Assembly (NCBI GenBank): GCA_045114665.1
Contig: JBGUKW010000140.1
Span: 1-6,419 of the forward strand
Direction: 5' to 3'
Length of the DNA stretch: 6,419 bases
Origin: CADAWZ01 sp045114665
GTDB taxonomy: Bacteria > Vulcanimicrobiota > CADAWZ01
Shown here: positions 1 to 5,631 of the stretch, one piece after another
How positions within the stretch are numbered: the stretch's first letter is position 1
How the letters are laid out: every line of letters begins with the position of its first letter
The notes under the pieces: generated by a model
Told to the model about the DNA's origin: nothing
Seen by the model: the letters and a program-made list of their open reading frames with translations, nothing else
Databases searched by the model: none
Made by a program: the position numbers and the translations under genes

Positions 1-57
1 AAAAAAAAGAAAGAAGCAGTAAGAAATATCCGTGAGGATTTCAATTTCTCGATGTGA
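1..57 (+). CDS. C-terminal end of an unidentified gene (partial)
   Basis: Frame 1 is open from the first base to a TGA at 55-57 and would encode an 18-residue lysine-rich tail (KKKKEAVRNIREDFNFSM). The other two forward frames close by positions 22 and 33. The ferredoxin-like gene follows 36 bases later on the same strand with no terminator or clear promoter between, so the two may share an operon. I do not recognise the product from this tail. Relatives of the downstream protein often sit near hcp or Crp/Fnr-type genes (from memory), but nothing here tests that. Confidence 0.35.
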   Translation, partial: KKKKEAVRNIREDFNFSM

Positions 58-93
58 GTATATTTAATCACATTTTGAGTAGCAGTTAAAAAG

Positions 94-765
94 GTGTACA
101 GGAAAGTTATAAAAATAGATGAAAATATATGTGAAGGTTGTGGTATGTGTGCCATCTCCTGCAAAGAAGGGGCTATTGATATTGTAAATGGCAAAGCTAA
201 ACTTGCAAGAGAAGAATTTTGTGATGGTTTTGGAAGTTGTTTAAGTATTTGTCCACGTGGTGCTATAAGTGTTGAAAATAGAGATGCTAAAGAATATGAT
301 GAATTGGCAACACATAAAGCAAAACATCATTTGGCAACTAAGGGAGTTATTCATTTTTTGGAATCACATAGACTGCTCTATAATGATGACCATTCTGTAA
401 AATTTTCAAAATTGAGAAATTGGCCAATACAGATGAAGGCTATTCCAATTAAAGCTCCTTTTTATGATAATTCAAATTTACTTATAGTTGCAGATTGTGT
501 TGGATATGCTCATCCAAATATGCATGATGAGTTTATACAAGATAAGATATTATTTATTGGTTGCCCAAAATTTGATGCAATTGATTATTCAGATAAACTT
601 TCTGTCATCATAAGAGAAAATGATATAAAAGGAATTACATTAGTTAGAATGGAACTTCCTTGCTGTATTGGCTTGCAGAAAATGGTTGAAAGAGCTGTAG
701 AATTTTCAGAAAAAGATTTTGACATAGACCTTTTTGTGATTTCAAGAGCAGGAAAAATATTGTAG
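94..765 (+). CDS. 4Fe-4S ferredoxin-type protein with C-terminal cysteine domain
   Basis: This is a 223-residue cytoplasmic iron-sulfur protein, probably an electron carrier in anaerobic metabolism; its partner is unknown. The N-terminal ferredoxin domain (about 4-62) has a complete first motif with C13, C16, C19 and C23. The second motif has C43, C49 and C53 but Phe46 where a bacterial 2[4Fe-4S] ferredoxin has its middle cysteine. One cluster therefore has only three ordinary cysteine ligands. The C-terminal domain (about 105-223) has an LRNWPIQ segment and cysteines in ADC135, GC157PKFD and PC190C191, which resembles a family of ferredoxin-like proteins in Clostridia (recalled, not searched). 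The start is GTG at 94: an in-frame TGA at 76-78 rules out anything further upstream, and no ATG lies near. The only Shine-Dalgarno-like bases (AAAAAGG, 87-93) touch the GTG, so initiation may be weak or coupled to the upstream gene. There is no signal peptide. Confidence 0.85.
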   Translation: MYRKVIKIDENICEGCGMCAISCKEGAIDIVNGKAKLAREEFCDGFGSCLSICPRGAISVENRDAKEYDELATHKAKHHLATKGVIHFLESHRLLYNDDHSVKFSKLRNWPIQMKAIPIKAPFYDNSNLLIVADCVGYAHPNMHDEFIQDKILFIGCPKFDAIDYSDKLSVIIRENDIKGITLVRMELPCCIGLQKMVERAVEFSEKDFDIDLFVISRAGKIL

Positions 766-808
766 TGTGTTTTATAGATTTAAGAGTTCTTTTAAAATGA
801 TAAAAAAA

Positions 809-839
809 TGGCAAATTGTGTTATAATTAGAGTTTGCCA
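809..839. repeat. Inverted repeat flanking a -10 element
   Basis: TGGCAAA at 809-815 and TTTGCCA at 833-839 are perfect 7-base inverted arms with a 17-base spacer. The spacer contains the TATAAT at 822-827. No T-run follows, so this is not a standard terminator. It could be an operator over the promoter or a weak hairpin in the ferredoxin mRNA tail. Confidence 0.4.
819..827 (+). promoter_or_regulatory. Extended -10 promoter-like element
   Basis: TGTTATAAT matches the extended -10 consensus (TGnTATAAT) exactly. The predicted start is near 834. No good -35 lies 16-18 bases upstream. The only thing downstream on this strand before the terminator at 892-929 is about 60 bases without a gene, apart from a 10-codon open frame at 855-887 (MARRKYQTLQ). 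If active, it would make a short terminated RNA. Confidence 0.35.
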
Positions 840-891
840 CTTCACAAGATAAAAATGGCTCGAAGGAAATATCAAACATTACAATAATAAT

Positions 892-929
892 AAAAACCGC
901 TCCTGTGATTTGTCACAAGAGCGGTTTTT
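892..929. terminator. Bidirectional intrinsic terminator
   Basis: Outer arms AAAAACCGCTC (892-902) and GAGCGGTTTTT (919-929) enclose a C/A mismatch and the inner arms TGTGA (904-908) and TCACA (913-917), with a TTTG loop. A GC-rich stem with A-run on one side and T-run on the other terminates in both directions. It lies between the converging ferredoxin (+) and clostripain (-) genes and ends 19 bases from the clostripain stop codon, so it serves both. Confidence 0.9.
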
Positions 930-948
930 AATCTACTTTTAATCTACA

Positions 949-2211
949 TTATTTATTTAACCATTTTATAGCTTCGTCCCATTTTGTATCTTTTGCGAAC
1001 TGAAGATCTCCATAAGTTGGTTTTGAAACCTGTGCATTGTTCATTTCTATGCTGAGACCGTGAGCTCCATTGTGAGCTGATGAATGTTGTTCAGCAATGA
1101 TTACATTGTTAATAGAAGCCATCATCTCTTTTGCAGCTGCTTTTAGATCGTCATTTTTGATTGCTGGATCATTTACAAGTTTTTCTGCAAATTGATATTG
1201 GTCTTTGAAACCATACCAAGATTTAGTTTGGTTGATGAGCTTTTTAATTTCTGCTTTGTCATCTGCTGTTAGACCAGAATTCATCATTGTCTGTGCAAAT
1301 TTGTCTGAAGCCTGTGTGAGTTCTGGCATTTTTGCAAGGTCCATAGCTGCCAATGTTGATATACTTGGGAAGCCTTTACTTTCATTGACCATAGCCTTTG
1401 CAACTTCTCTAGGATTTACATCAAGTTTTGAACTCAATGCCTGTTGCATCTTCGAAGCAACTTTGTCTGAGAAAATCTTGGAATATGGCCAACCATCGCC
1501 ACCTTCTGTATTTTGTGAAGCAACAAGGAAATCACCTGCATTTGAAAGTTCGTGTGCAACTTCTGTTGAAGCCATAAGACATGCATCAAAGCCGATGATG
1601 TTTATCTTTTGACCTGTCTTTTTCTCTGCGTCCATAATTCCGTCTTTGAGAGATGGAGTTGAAGCGAAATCATTGTGAGAAATATCTTGCAATGCACCTG
1701 GCCAACCTGCTCCGTGATCAGACATAATCAGAATGTAATTTTCTGCAGGAAATTCTTTCATACCCCATTGTATGAAGTCTGAAAGAACTTTTGGATCAGA
1801 CATATTCACCTGACCAAGGTCTGCAAGTGCAGGGGAATTTATGGTTGATCTATCATCATCTTTAGTTAAATAAAAACGTTTACAACCATCCCAACCACCA
1901 CTGAGAGAAGATGGTCTGTCTCCTCTATCAAGCTGTGCAACGAGGTTCATTTCATTTGAAGAACCTACTGACTCGAGTTCTGCTACATCTTTTACAAGTG
2001 CAGTTTCAAGATTGTTGTCTGCTGCTGAATAAAGAAGAACTGTCCATTTCTTTTTTGTTTTTTCTATTGAATCACTTCCAGAATTTAAAGATACACTATC
2101 ACCAATTGCAACATTTTCCTGTTGTGGTGTGTTTACATGAGCTCTTTCTGTATTAACTGAAGGTAGATTATAATTGTTACTGGCAAAATTTATTGAACCA
2201 ATATTAGACAT
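949..2211 (-). CDS. Clostripain-related cysteine peptidase (family C11)
   Basis: This 420-residue protein belongs to the clostripain family (clan CD, cysteine-histidine dyad), whose members usually cut after basic residues. The core starts at about residue 55 with WTVLLYSAADNNLE, typical of the family. The catalytic His is H166 in MSDHGAGW and the nucleophile is C211 in GFDACLM. The stretch SQNTEGGDGWPY (232-243) and the AHGLSIEM strand near 383-390 are further family features. All catalytic parts are present and length is normal. The first 53 residues are rich in Asn and Ser, look disordered, and contain no Sec signal peptide or lipobox, which is odd for a protease usually secreted. It may act inside the cell, be exported another way, or have a removable propeptide. 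An AAAAGGAG ribosome binding site (2222-2229) lies 10 bases before the ATG. It is a single-gene unit between its own promoter and the terminator at 892-929. Confidence 0.9.
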   Translation of the reverse strand: MSNIGSINFASNNYNLPSVNTERAHVNTPQQENVAIGDSVSLNSGSDSIEKTKKKWTVLLYSAADNNLETALVKDVAELESVGSSNEMNLVAQLDRGDRPSSLSGGWDGCKRFYLTKDDDRSTINSPALADLGQVNMSDPKVLSDFIQWGMKEFPAENYILIMSDHGAGWPGALQDISHNDFASTPSLKDGIMDAEKKTGQKINIIGFDACLMASTEVAHELSNAGDFLVASQNTEGGDGWPYSKIFSDKVASKMQQALSSKLDVNPREVAKAMVNESKGFPSISTLAAMDLAKMPELTQASDKFAQTMMNSGLTADDKAEIKKLINQTKSWYGFKDQYQFAEKLVNDPAIKNDDLKAAAKEMMASINNVIIAEQHSSAHNGAHGLSIEMNNAQVSKPTYGDLQFAKDTKWDEAIKWLNK

Positions 2212-2267
2212 TCTTTGTCAGCTCCTTTTCTATTATACCCCTAAAAAATAAGGATTTCTTCTTCTAC

Positions 2268-2276
2268 ATTATAGCA
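2268..2276 (-). promoter_or_regulatory. Extended -10 promoter of the clostripain gene
   Basis: Read on the minus strand this is TGCTATAAT, a perfect extended -10 element. It would start transcription near 2261, giving a leader of about 50 bases before the ATG at 2211. No clear -35 is present in the AT-rich upstream DNA, which is tolerable for an extended -10 promoter. It lies in the 110-base gap after the methyltransferase stop, so the protease need not depend on read-through. Confidence 0.6.
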
Positions 2277-2321
2277 CAAACATAAAATAAAAAAATAAAC
2301 AAATTGTAAATTTTTTTATAG

Positions 2322-3320
2322 TTATTTCAAAATACTCTTTAAATCTTGTTTTATTTTTTCTGCAAGGCAAAAAGCCAAATTTACAGGAACAGCATTTCCA
2401 ATCATTTTATAACCAACAGCTAAATTTGAATATTTAAATATAAAATCATCTGGGAAAGTTTGGATTCTTGCACATTCTCTCACAGACAATCTCCTATATA
2501 AATTTTCTTGTCCTTTTACAAATTCTCTCTTATCTTGTTCAATAAAAATCATTTTGGGAGCTTGTGGGTGAATTGGTGCATGTCGCCCTCCTGCTTGAAT
2601 TGTAAAAGAAGGCTCATTCCAAGTTCTTACACGATTCCTCGACATGTAAATTGTTGAAAATCCTCCAATCATATATTCGTGATTAGGAAGAACACAAAAC
2701 TCAGCATTAGTGTAATTTTTTTCTTTTGCAGGAATTGCAGAATCTTTTAAATCCCAAATGACATCTTTTAAAACTGGTCTATATTTGTGTTCTTTAGGAA
2801 ATTCAAAAGTTAAATTTAAATCATTTCTGTAACCAACAAAAATTACACGCTTTCTATCTTGTGGGACATCATAATCATTTGCATTTAACAATTTAAAACT
2901 CAAATGATAACCAGATTTTTCGAATAAATTTTTGATATTTTCAAGTGCTTTTGAATGTCTTTTTGATAACATTCCAGATACATTTTCAGCTAAAAAGAAA
3001 AGAGGTTGTTTAGCTCTTAAAATTCTGATGAACTCATAAAAAAGTTTACCTCTTTCATCTTCAATTCCTCGCAATGTTCCTGCCTCACTCCAACTTTGAC
3101 ATGGTGGACCACCTATAATTCCAATACAATCAGGAACATCTTTTGTGTCAATACTTTTTATACTTCTTTTATCTAAATGTACTTTTGGAAAATTATATTC
3201 AAATGTCTCCCAAATAGATGAATCAAATTCATTTGCCCAAATTATGTCAAAACCTGCTTCTTCAAAACCTTTATCAAGTCCCCCAGCCCCTGAAAAGAGA
3301 CTTACAATTTTATTGTTCAT
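2322..3320 (-). CDS. C5-cytosine DNA methyltransferase, M.HaeIII-like (predicted GGCC)
   Basis: This 332-residue enzyme transfers a methyl group from S-adenosylmethionine to carbon 5 of cytosine in DNA. Motifs in order: I, SLFSGAGGLDKGF (7-19); IV, GGPPCQSW with catalytic C74; VI, AENV (111-114); VIII, QDRKRV (154-159); target recognition region about 213-260; IX, RRLSVRECARIQTFP (276-290); X, GYKMIGNAVPVNLA (303-316). All are intact. Sequence and length closely match M.HaeIII (330 residues, GGCC) as I recall it. The recognition segment MSRNRVRTWNEP keeps arginines R228 and R230, aligning with M.HaeIII Arg225 and Arg227, and R246 aligns with Arg243. GGCC specificity is therefore inferred. The start is ATG at 3318-3320, giving MNNKIVSLFSG as in relatives. 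A GTG at 3348-3350 would add ten residues but sits inside the tRNA terminator stem. The ribosome binding site is weak (AGAG). No restriction enzyme gene is adjacent. Confidence 0.93.
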   Translation of the reverse strand: MNNKIVSLFSGAGGLDKGFEEAGFDIIWANEFDSSIWETFEYNFPKVHLDKRSIKSIDTKDVPDCIGIIGGPPCQSWSEAGTLRGIEDERGKLFYEFIRILRAKQPLFFLAENVSGMLSKRHSKALENIKNLFEKSGYHLSFKLLNANDYDVPQDRKRVIFVGYRNDLNLTFEFPKEHKYRPVLKDVIWDLKDSAIPAKEKNYTNAEFCVLPNHEYMIGGFSTIYMSRNRVRTWNEPSFTIQAGGRHAPIHPQAPKMIFIEQDKREFVKGQENLYRRLSVRECARIQTFPDDFIFKYSNLAVGYKMIGNAVPVNLAFCLAEKIKQDLKSILK

Positions 3321-3332
3321 AGTATCAACTCT

Positions 3333-3368
3333 AAAAACAAAAAACGCCACAAACTATATGTGGCGTTT
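3333..3368 (-). terminator. Intrinsic terminator after tRNA-Leu
   Basis: On the minus strand, perfect 10-base arms AAACGCCACA and TGTGGCGTTT (3359-3368 and 3342-3351) flank a 7-base loop and are followed by TTTGTTTTT. It begins 11 bases after the tRNA 3' end and finishes 12 bases before the methyltransferase ATG, so it stands between tRNA transcription and the methyltransferase. Confidence 0.88.
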
Positions 3369-3379
3369 AAAATAAAAAA

Positions 3380-3463
3380 TGCCGAAGATCGGAATCGAAC
3401 CGATAAGGGATAAATCCCACCGGTTTTTGAGACCGGCGCGTCTGCCTATTCCGCCACTTCGGC
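3380..3463 (-). tRNA. tRNA-Leu (anticodon CAA)
   Basis: A class II tRNA of 84 bases on the minus strand. The acceptor arms GCCGAAG (3457-3463) and CTTCGGC (3381-3387) pair perfectly, with A73 at 3380. The anticodon stem is CCGGT/ACCGG with loop CTCAAAA, giving anticodon CAA, which reads UUG leucine codons. The long variable arm (GGGA/TCCC around TTTA) is expected for leucine. The T arm is ATCGG-TTCGATT-CCGAT. CCA is not encoded: TTT follows, so tRNA nucleotidyltransferase must add it. No clear promoter is seen; TAGAAT about 50 bases upstream has no matching -35. Confidence 0.95.
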
Positions 3464-3466
3464 ATA

Positions 3467-3491
3467 TAAAACAAACAATTAATTTGTTTTA
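3467..3491. repeat. AT-rich inverted repeat in the tRNA-Leu leader
   Basis: Arms TAAAACAAA (3467-3475) and TTTGTTTTA (3483-3491) are perfect 9-base inverted repeats with a 7-base spacer, ending three bases before the first base of tRNA-Leu. It could be an operator, a weak terminator for the leucine-rich repeat gene, or a fold in the tRNA precursor leader. The arms are almost pure A/T, so chance is also possible. Confidence 0.35.
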
Positions 3492-3546
3492 CGATAAAAA
3501 TAATTCTATGTTATTTTTTGTATTCCTTCTTTTTTAAAAAAAAATT

Positions 3547-4311
3547 TTAATTAATTTTTTTTGCTCCCCAGATACCTCTAAAAAATATAGCTTTTTTTTC
3601 AGGATCTTTTGCTTTTCCTTTATAATATACATGTGGAACATTTTCAAATGCTTTAAAACCTATTTCTGTTACACTATTAGGTATTGTCAATTCTTTTAAT
3701 GAGGTACAACCTGAAAAAGCCAAAAAGCCAATTTCTGTTACACTATTTGGTATTTCTATATTTTCTAAAGATTTACAATTCCAAAAAGCACAATCACCAA
3801 TTTTAGTTATGTTTTTAGGTAAACTTATTCTTTTTAATGAAAAACATTCACTAAAGGTACTTTCTGGAATTGTATCAATATTTTCAGGTAATTTTATTTT
3901 TTTTAATGAAGTGCAATGATTGAAAGCCCTATTTCCTATTTTTGTTACACTATTTGGAATTGTTATATCTGTTAAAGAAGAAAAATCTTCAAAAATTTTT
4001 GACTCGATTTGTGTTATTTTGTATTTTTTTCCTTCAAATTCATAAGTAGAAGGAATGTCGAGAATTTTTACAGTTTCTTTAGCTTTTGTCAATAAAAAAA
4101 AAGATTCTCCATCATCTGTGGCAATAAAATCTTCTTTTTCATATCCCAATTGTTTTAGAATGTCATAATTTAATGTTACTTCGATATAATCCATGCCCAC
4201 TTTTTCTTCATTCCTATTTTTTATTTCATTTATATTTTGAGAAATACAAACTGAAGTCATAAATATAATTAGTAATAAAATGAATAGCATGTTTATATGT
4301 ATTTTATTCAT
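3547..4311 (-). CDS. Secreted BspA-type leucine-rich repeat protein
   Basis: This 254-residue protein has a Sec-type signal peptide: lysine near the start, then a hydrophobic stretch at about 8-24 (MLFILLLIIFMTSVCIS), probably cut near S24/Q25. C22 lacks a standard lipobox, so a lipoprotein is less likely. Residues 40-112 form an N-terminal region of strands. Five LRR_5 repeats of 23 residues begin at L113, L136, L159, L182 and L205, each built like L-x-x-I-x-I-P-N-S-V-T-x-I-G-x-x-A-F. The end (VPHVYYKGKAK through WGAKK) is the C-terminal cap common to BspA-like proteins. These domains usually sit on the cell surface or outside the cell and take part in binding or adhesion; the ligand here is unknown. 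It is small, with no visible anchor after the repeats. AGGAG (4318-4322) lies six bases before the ATG. It is transcribed alone, away from the MerR operon. Confidence 0.88.
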   Translation of the reverse strand: MNKIHINMLFILLLIIFMTSVCISQNINEIKNRNEEKVGMDYIEVTLNYDILKQLGYEKEDFIATDDGESFFLLTKAKETVKILDIPSTYEFEGKKYKITQIESKIFEDFSSLTDITIPNSVTKIGNRAFNHCTSLKKIKLPENIDTIPESTFSECFSLKRISLPKNITKIGDCAFWNCKSLENIEIPNSVTEIGFLAFSGCTSLKELTIPNSVTEIGFKAFENVPHVYYKGKAKDPEKKAIFFRGIWGAKKIN

Positions 4312-4346
4312 TTTTTTCTCCTAAAAATATCAAATATAATATAAAT

Positions 4347-4373
4347 ATTATATAATAAATTTGATGTTGTCAA
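4347..4373 (-). promoter_or_regulatory. Promoter of the leucine-rich repeat gene
   Basis: On the minus strand a perfect TTGACA (complement of 4368-4373) is followed 15 bases later by TATAAT (complement of 4347-4352), or 17 bases later by the overlapping TAATAT. Transcription would begin near 4340, giving a leader of about 30 bases. The -35 overlaps the palindrome at 4357-4377. Confidence 0.65.
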
Positions 4374-4377
4374 ATTT
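4357..4377. promoter_or_regulatory. Palindrome between divergent promoters, candidate operator
   Basis: AAATTTGA (4357-4364) and TCAAATTT (4370-4377) are perfect 8-base inverted arms around TGTTG. The palindrome covers the -35 of the leucine-rich repeat promoter and ends 13 bases before the -35 of the MerR promoter. A protein bound here could repress one and influence the other. The binding protein is unknown, and it does not resemble the MerR dyad. Confidence 0.45.
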
Positions 4378-4390
4378 TTTTTTAAAACTC

Positions 4391-4421
4391 TTGACTTATA
4401 GTAGCTCTAATGTGTTATTTT
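4391..4421 (+). promoter_or_regulatory. MerR-type promoter and operator for the merR-flavodoxin operon
   Basis: TTGACT (4391-4396) and TATTTT (4416-4421) are separated by 19 bases, longer than the usual 17, which is the hallmark of promoters switched on by MerR proteins twisting the DNA. Centred at 4403 is a dyad, TTATAG (4396-4401) against CTCTAA (4405-4410), with one mismatch, placed between the two elements as in MerR/AdhR operators. The layout predicts autoregulation by the gene at 4519. The leader is about 90 bases. Confidence 0.7.
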
Positions 4422-4518
4422 TTATTTATAAAAATTGAGTAAAATTTTTGCACTATAGAAGCAACCAAATTTTATTCATTTTAAAAAAGGAAAAATAAAT
4501 TTTAGAAGGTATGATTTT

Positions 4519-4899
4519 ATGAGTGAAGATAAATTTTATTCTGTTAAAGAAGTAGCAGATAAAACTGGACTTTCAGAACATACAATTAGATATTATACAA
4601 ATTTAGGACTTATTCCAAATTTATCGAGAAATAATAATCATTACAGAATGTTTGATCAAGAGGCACTGGATACATTGCTTGCCATAAAATGTCTTCGTGG
4701 AACAGGAATGTCATTAAAAGATATAAAAAGATATATGGACTTAGTTCAAATGGGGGATTCAACAGTTCCAACTCGTTATAATATAATATTGAAGCAGAAA
4801 GAATCTGTTAAAAATAAATTAAAAGAAGTTAATAAACAACTTGATTTTGTAAATTACAAGTTGTCATTATATAAAGAAAAAATGAAAATGGGGGATTAA
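4519..4899 (+). CDS. MerR-family transcriptional regulator, NmlR/AdhR-like
   Basis: This 126-residue DNA-binding activator has the winged helix-turn-helix at about 6-45 (YSVKEVADKTGLSEHTIRYY, then NHYRMF) and a dimer coiled coil at about 85-122. A single cysteine, C58, lies in IKCLRGTGMSLKDIK, the place of the conserved sensor cysteine in the NmlR/AdhR subgroup, whose members respond to reactive electrophiles such as aldehydes. There is no C-terminal metal-binding cysteine cluster, so a metal sensor is unlikely. The effector is inferred, not shown. It is the first gene of an operon and ends four bases before the flavodoxin ATG. AGAAGG (4504-4509) is nine bases from the ATG. A three-codon open frame, ATG at 4511 to TGA at 4520-4522, overlaps the start codon and might dampen or couple translation. 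Confidence 0.9.
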   Translation: MSEDKFYSVKEVADKTGLSEHTIRYYTNLGLIPNLSRNNNHYRMFDQEALDTLLAIKCLRGTGMSLKDIKRYMDLVQMGDSTVPTRYNIILKQKESVKNKLKEVNKQLDFVNYKLSLYKEKMKMGD

Positions 4900-4903
4900 A
4901 AAA

Positions 4904-5473
4904 ATGAAAAACAAATTTTTATTAATTGCTTTTGCATTGCTTTTTACTTTTGGAATAGCTTTTGCAGATAATAATTTGATTTCAGCAAAAACTTCCAAAA
5001 AGGTTTTGGTAGCCTATTATTCTTGGGGTGGTAATACAAAATCTATTGCAGAAAAGATTCATAAAAAAGTAGGTGGAGATATTCTTGAAATAGTTCCAAA
5101 AACTCCATACCCTACAGATTATAGAAAAACTTGTGATGTTGCAAAAGTACAAAAAGAAAAAGGTATTTTAACACCTTTGAAATCAAATATTGATGTTTCT
5201 AAATATGATGTTATTTTTGTTGGAACTTCTGCTTGGTGGTATTCTATGGCTACACCTGGAAAGAGTTTTTTGATTTCTAATCAAAAGGGATTTAAAGGCA
5301 AAATTATTGTTCCTTTTGTAACACATGGTGGTGGAGGAAAATATAATATTCCTGCAGAGATGAAAGAAATTTCAAAAGCACAAGTTTTGAAAAAAGAATT
5401 TGTTGTTTATGAAAATGGCGATTCTTCAACAGACAAAAATATAGATAAGTGGATTAAAGAATTAGGTTTATAA
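4904..5473 (+). CDS. Exported flavodoxin-fold protein
   Basis: This 189-residue protein begins with a clear Sec signal peptide: MKNK, hydrophobic 5-19, then a likely AFA cut before D22. The mature part is a flavodoxin of the Flavodoxin_4 type. The phosphate-binding loop for FMN is Y39-SWGGNTKSIAE (40-50). The second loop is TSAWWYS (108-114), whose tryptophans can stack on the flavin. The third is THGGGG (140-145). Its expected role is electron transfer or a quinone/nitro reductase-like reaction outside the cytoplasm. Sec export unfolds proteins, so FMN would have to be acquired after export. It follows the MerR gene with a four-base gap; its ribosome binding site (GGGGGA) lies inside the end of that gene, so translation is probably coupled. 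MerR is the likely regulator. Substrate and partner are unknown. Confidence 0.9.
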   Translation: MKNKFLLIAFALLFTFGIAFADNNLISAKTSKKVLVAYYSWGGNTKSIAEKIHKKVGGDILEIVPKTPYPTDYRKTCDVAKVQKEKGILTPLKSNIDVSKYDVIFVGTSAWWYSMATPGKSFLISNQKGFKGKIIVPFVTHGGGGKYNIPAEMKEISKAQVLKKEFVVYENGDSSTDKNIDKWIKELGL

Positions 5474-5484
5474 AAAAATATGTG

Positions 5485-5516
5485 GGTTTTGGTTGCGATA
5501 AATCAAAGCCTTTTTT
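5485..5516 (+). terminator. Intrinsic terminator of the merR-flavodoxin operon
   Basis: GGTTTTG (5485-5491) pairs with CAAAGCC (5504-5510), with one G-U pair, around a 12-base loop, and is followed by six T residues. It lies 12 bases after the flavodoxin stop. A second, weaker pair of arms, CCCTTT (5521-5526) and AAAGGG (5539-5544), follows without a T-run. Confidence 0.75.
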
Positions 5517-5631
5517 ATTGCCCTTTCACAGAGAAATAAAAGGGTATAGTAGTGAAATAGTAGAAAAAAAATAGAATATAGATTAGCTCTTTCTGCGAAT
5601 GAGGATAGAGGAGCATTTAAGGGGGCTGTAT

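Noticed and set aside
904..917. TGTGA-TTTG-TCACA resembling a CRP binding site
   Set aside because: CRP half-sites are separated by six bases, not four, and the sequence is fully explained as the inner stem of the terminator at 892-929.
422..1703. Possible avoidance of GGCC linked to the methyltransferase
   Set aside because: GGCC was found at 422, 1487 and 1700; about three sites is roughly what chance predicts at this base composition.
1205..2156. Open frames on the + strand at 1205-1612 and 1911-2156
   Set aside because: They lie antisense within the clostripain gene, have no recognisable domains, and reflect its codon pattern.
2232..2237. Second TATAAT (minus strand) close to the clostripain start
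   Set aside because: Transcription from it would begin within the ribosome binding site, so the extended -10 at 2268-2276 is preferred.
3321..3350. Longer methyltransferase starting with GTG at 3348-3350
   Set aside because: It would begin inside the tRNA terminator stem, adds ten residues unlike the family, and the ATG at 3318-3320 matches the M.HaeIII-type start.
3145..3375. Open frame on the + strand over the methyltransferase start and tRNA terminator
   Set aside because: It is antisense to conserved methyltransferase motifs and the terminator, with no family resemblance.
3380..3463. tRNA-Leu as an attachment site for a genomic island carrying the methyltransferase
   Set aside because: No copy of the tRNA 3' end is seen elsewhere in the window and no integrase is present.
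3620..3975. Repeated DNA blocks about 69 bases apart
   Set aside because: These are the codons of the 23-residue leucine-rich repeats, not a CRISPR array or intergenic repeat.
5599..5631. Earlier ATG for the AAA-ATPase gene at 5599
   Set aside because: It has no ribosome binding site, whereas the ATG at 5632 has AAGGGGG six bases upstream and gives the usual family N-terminus.
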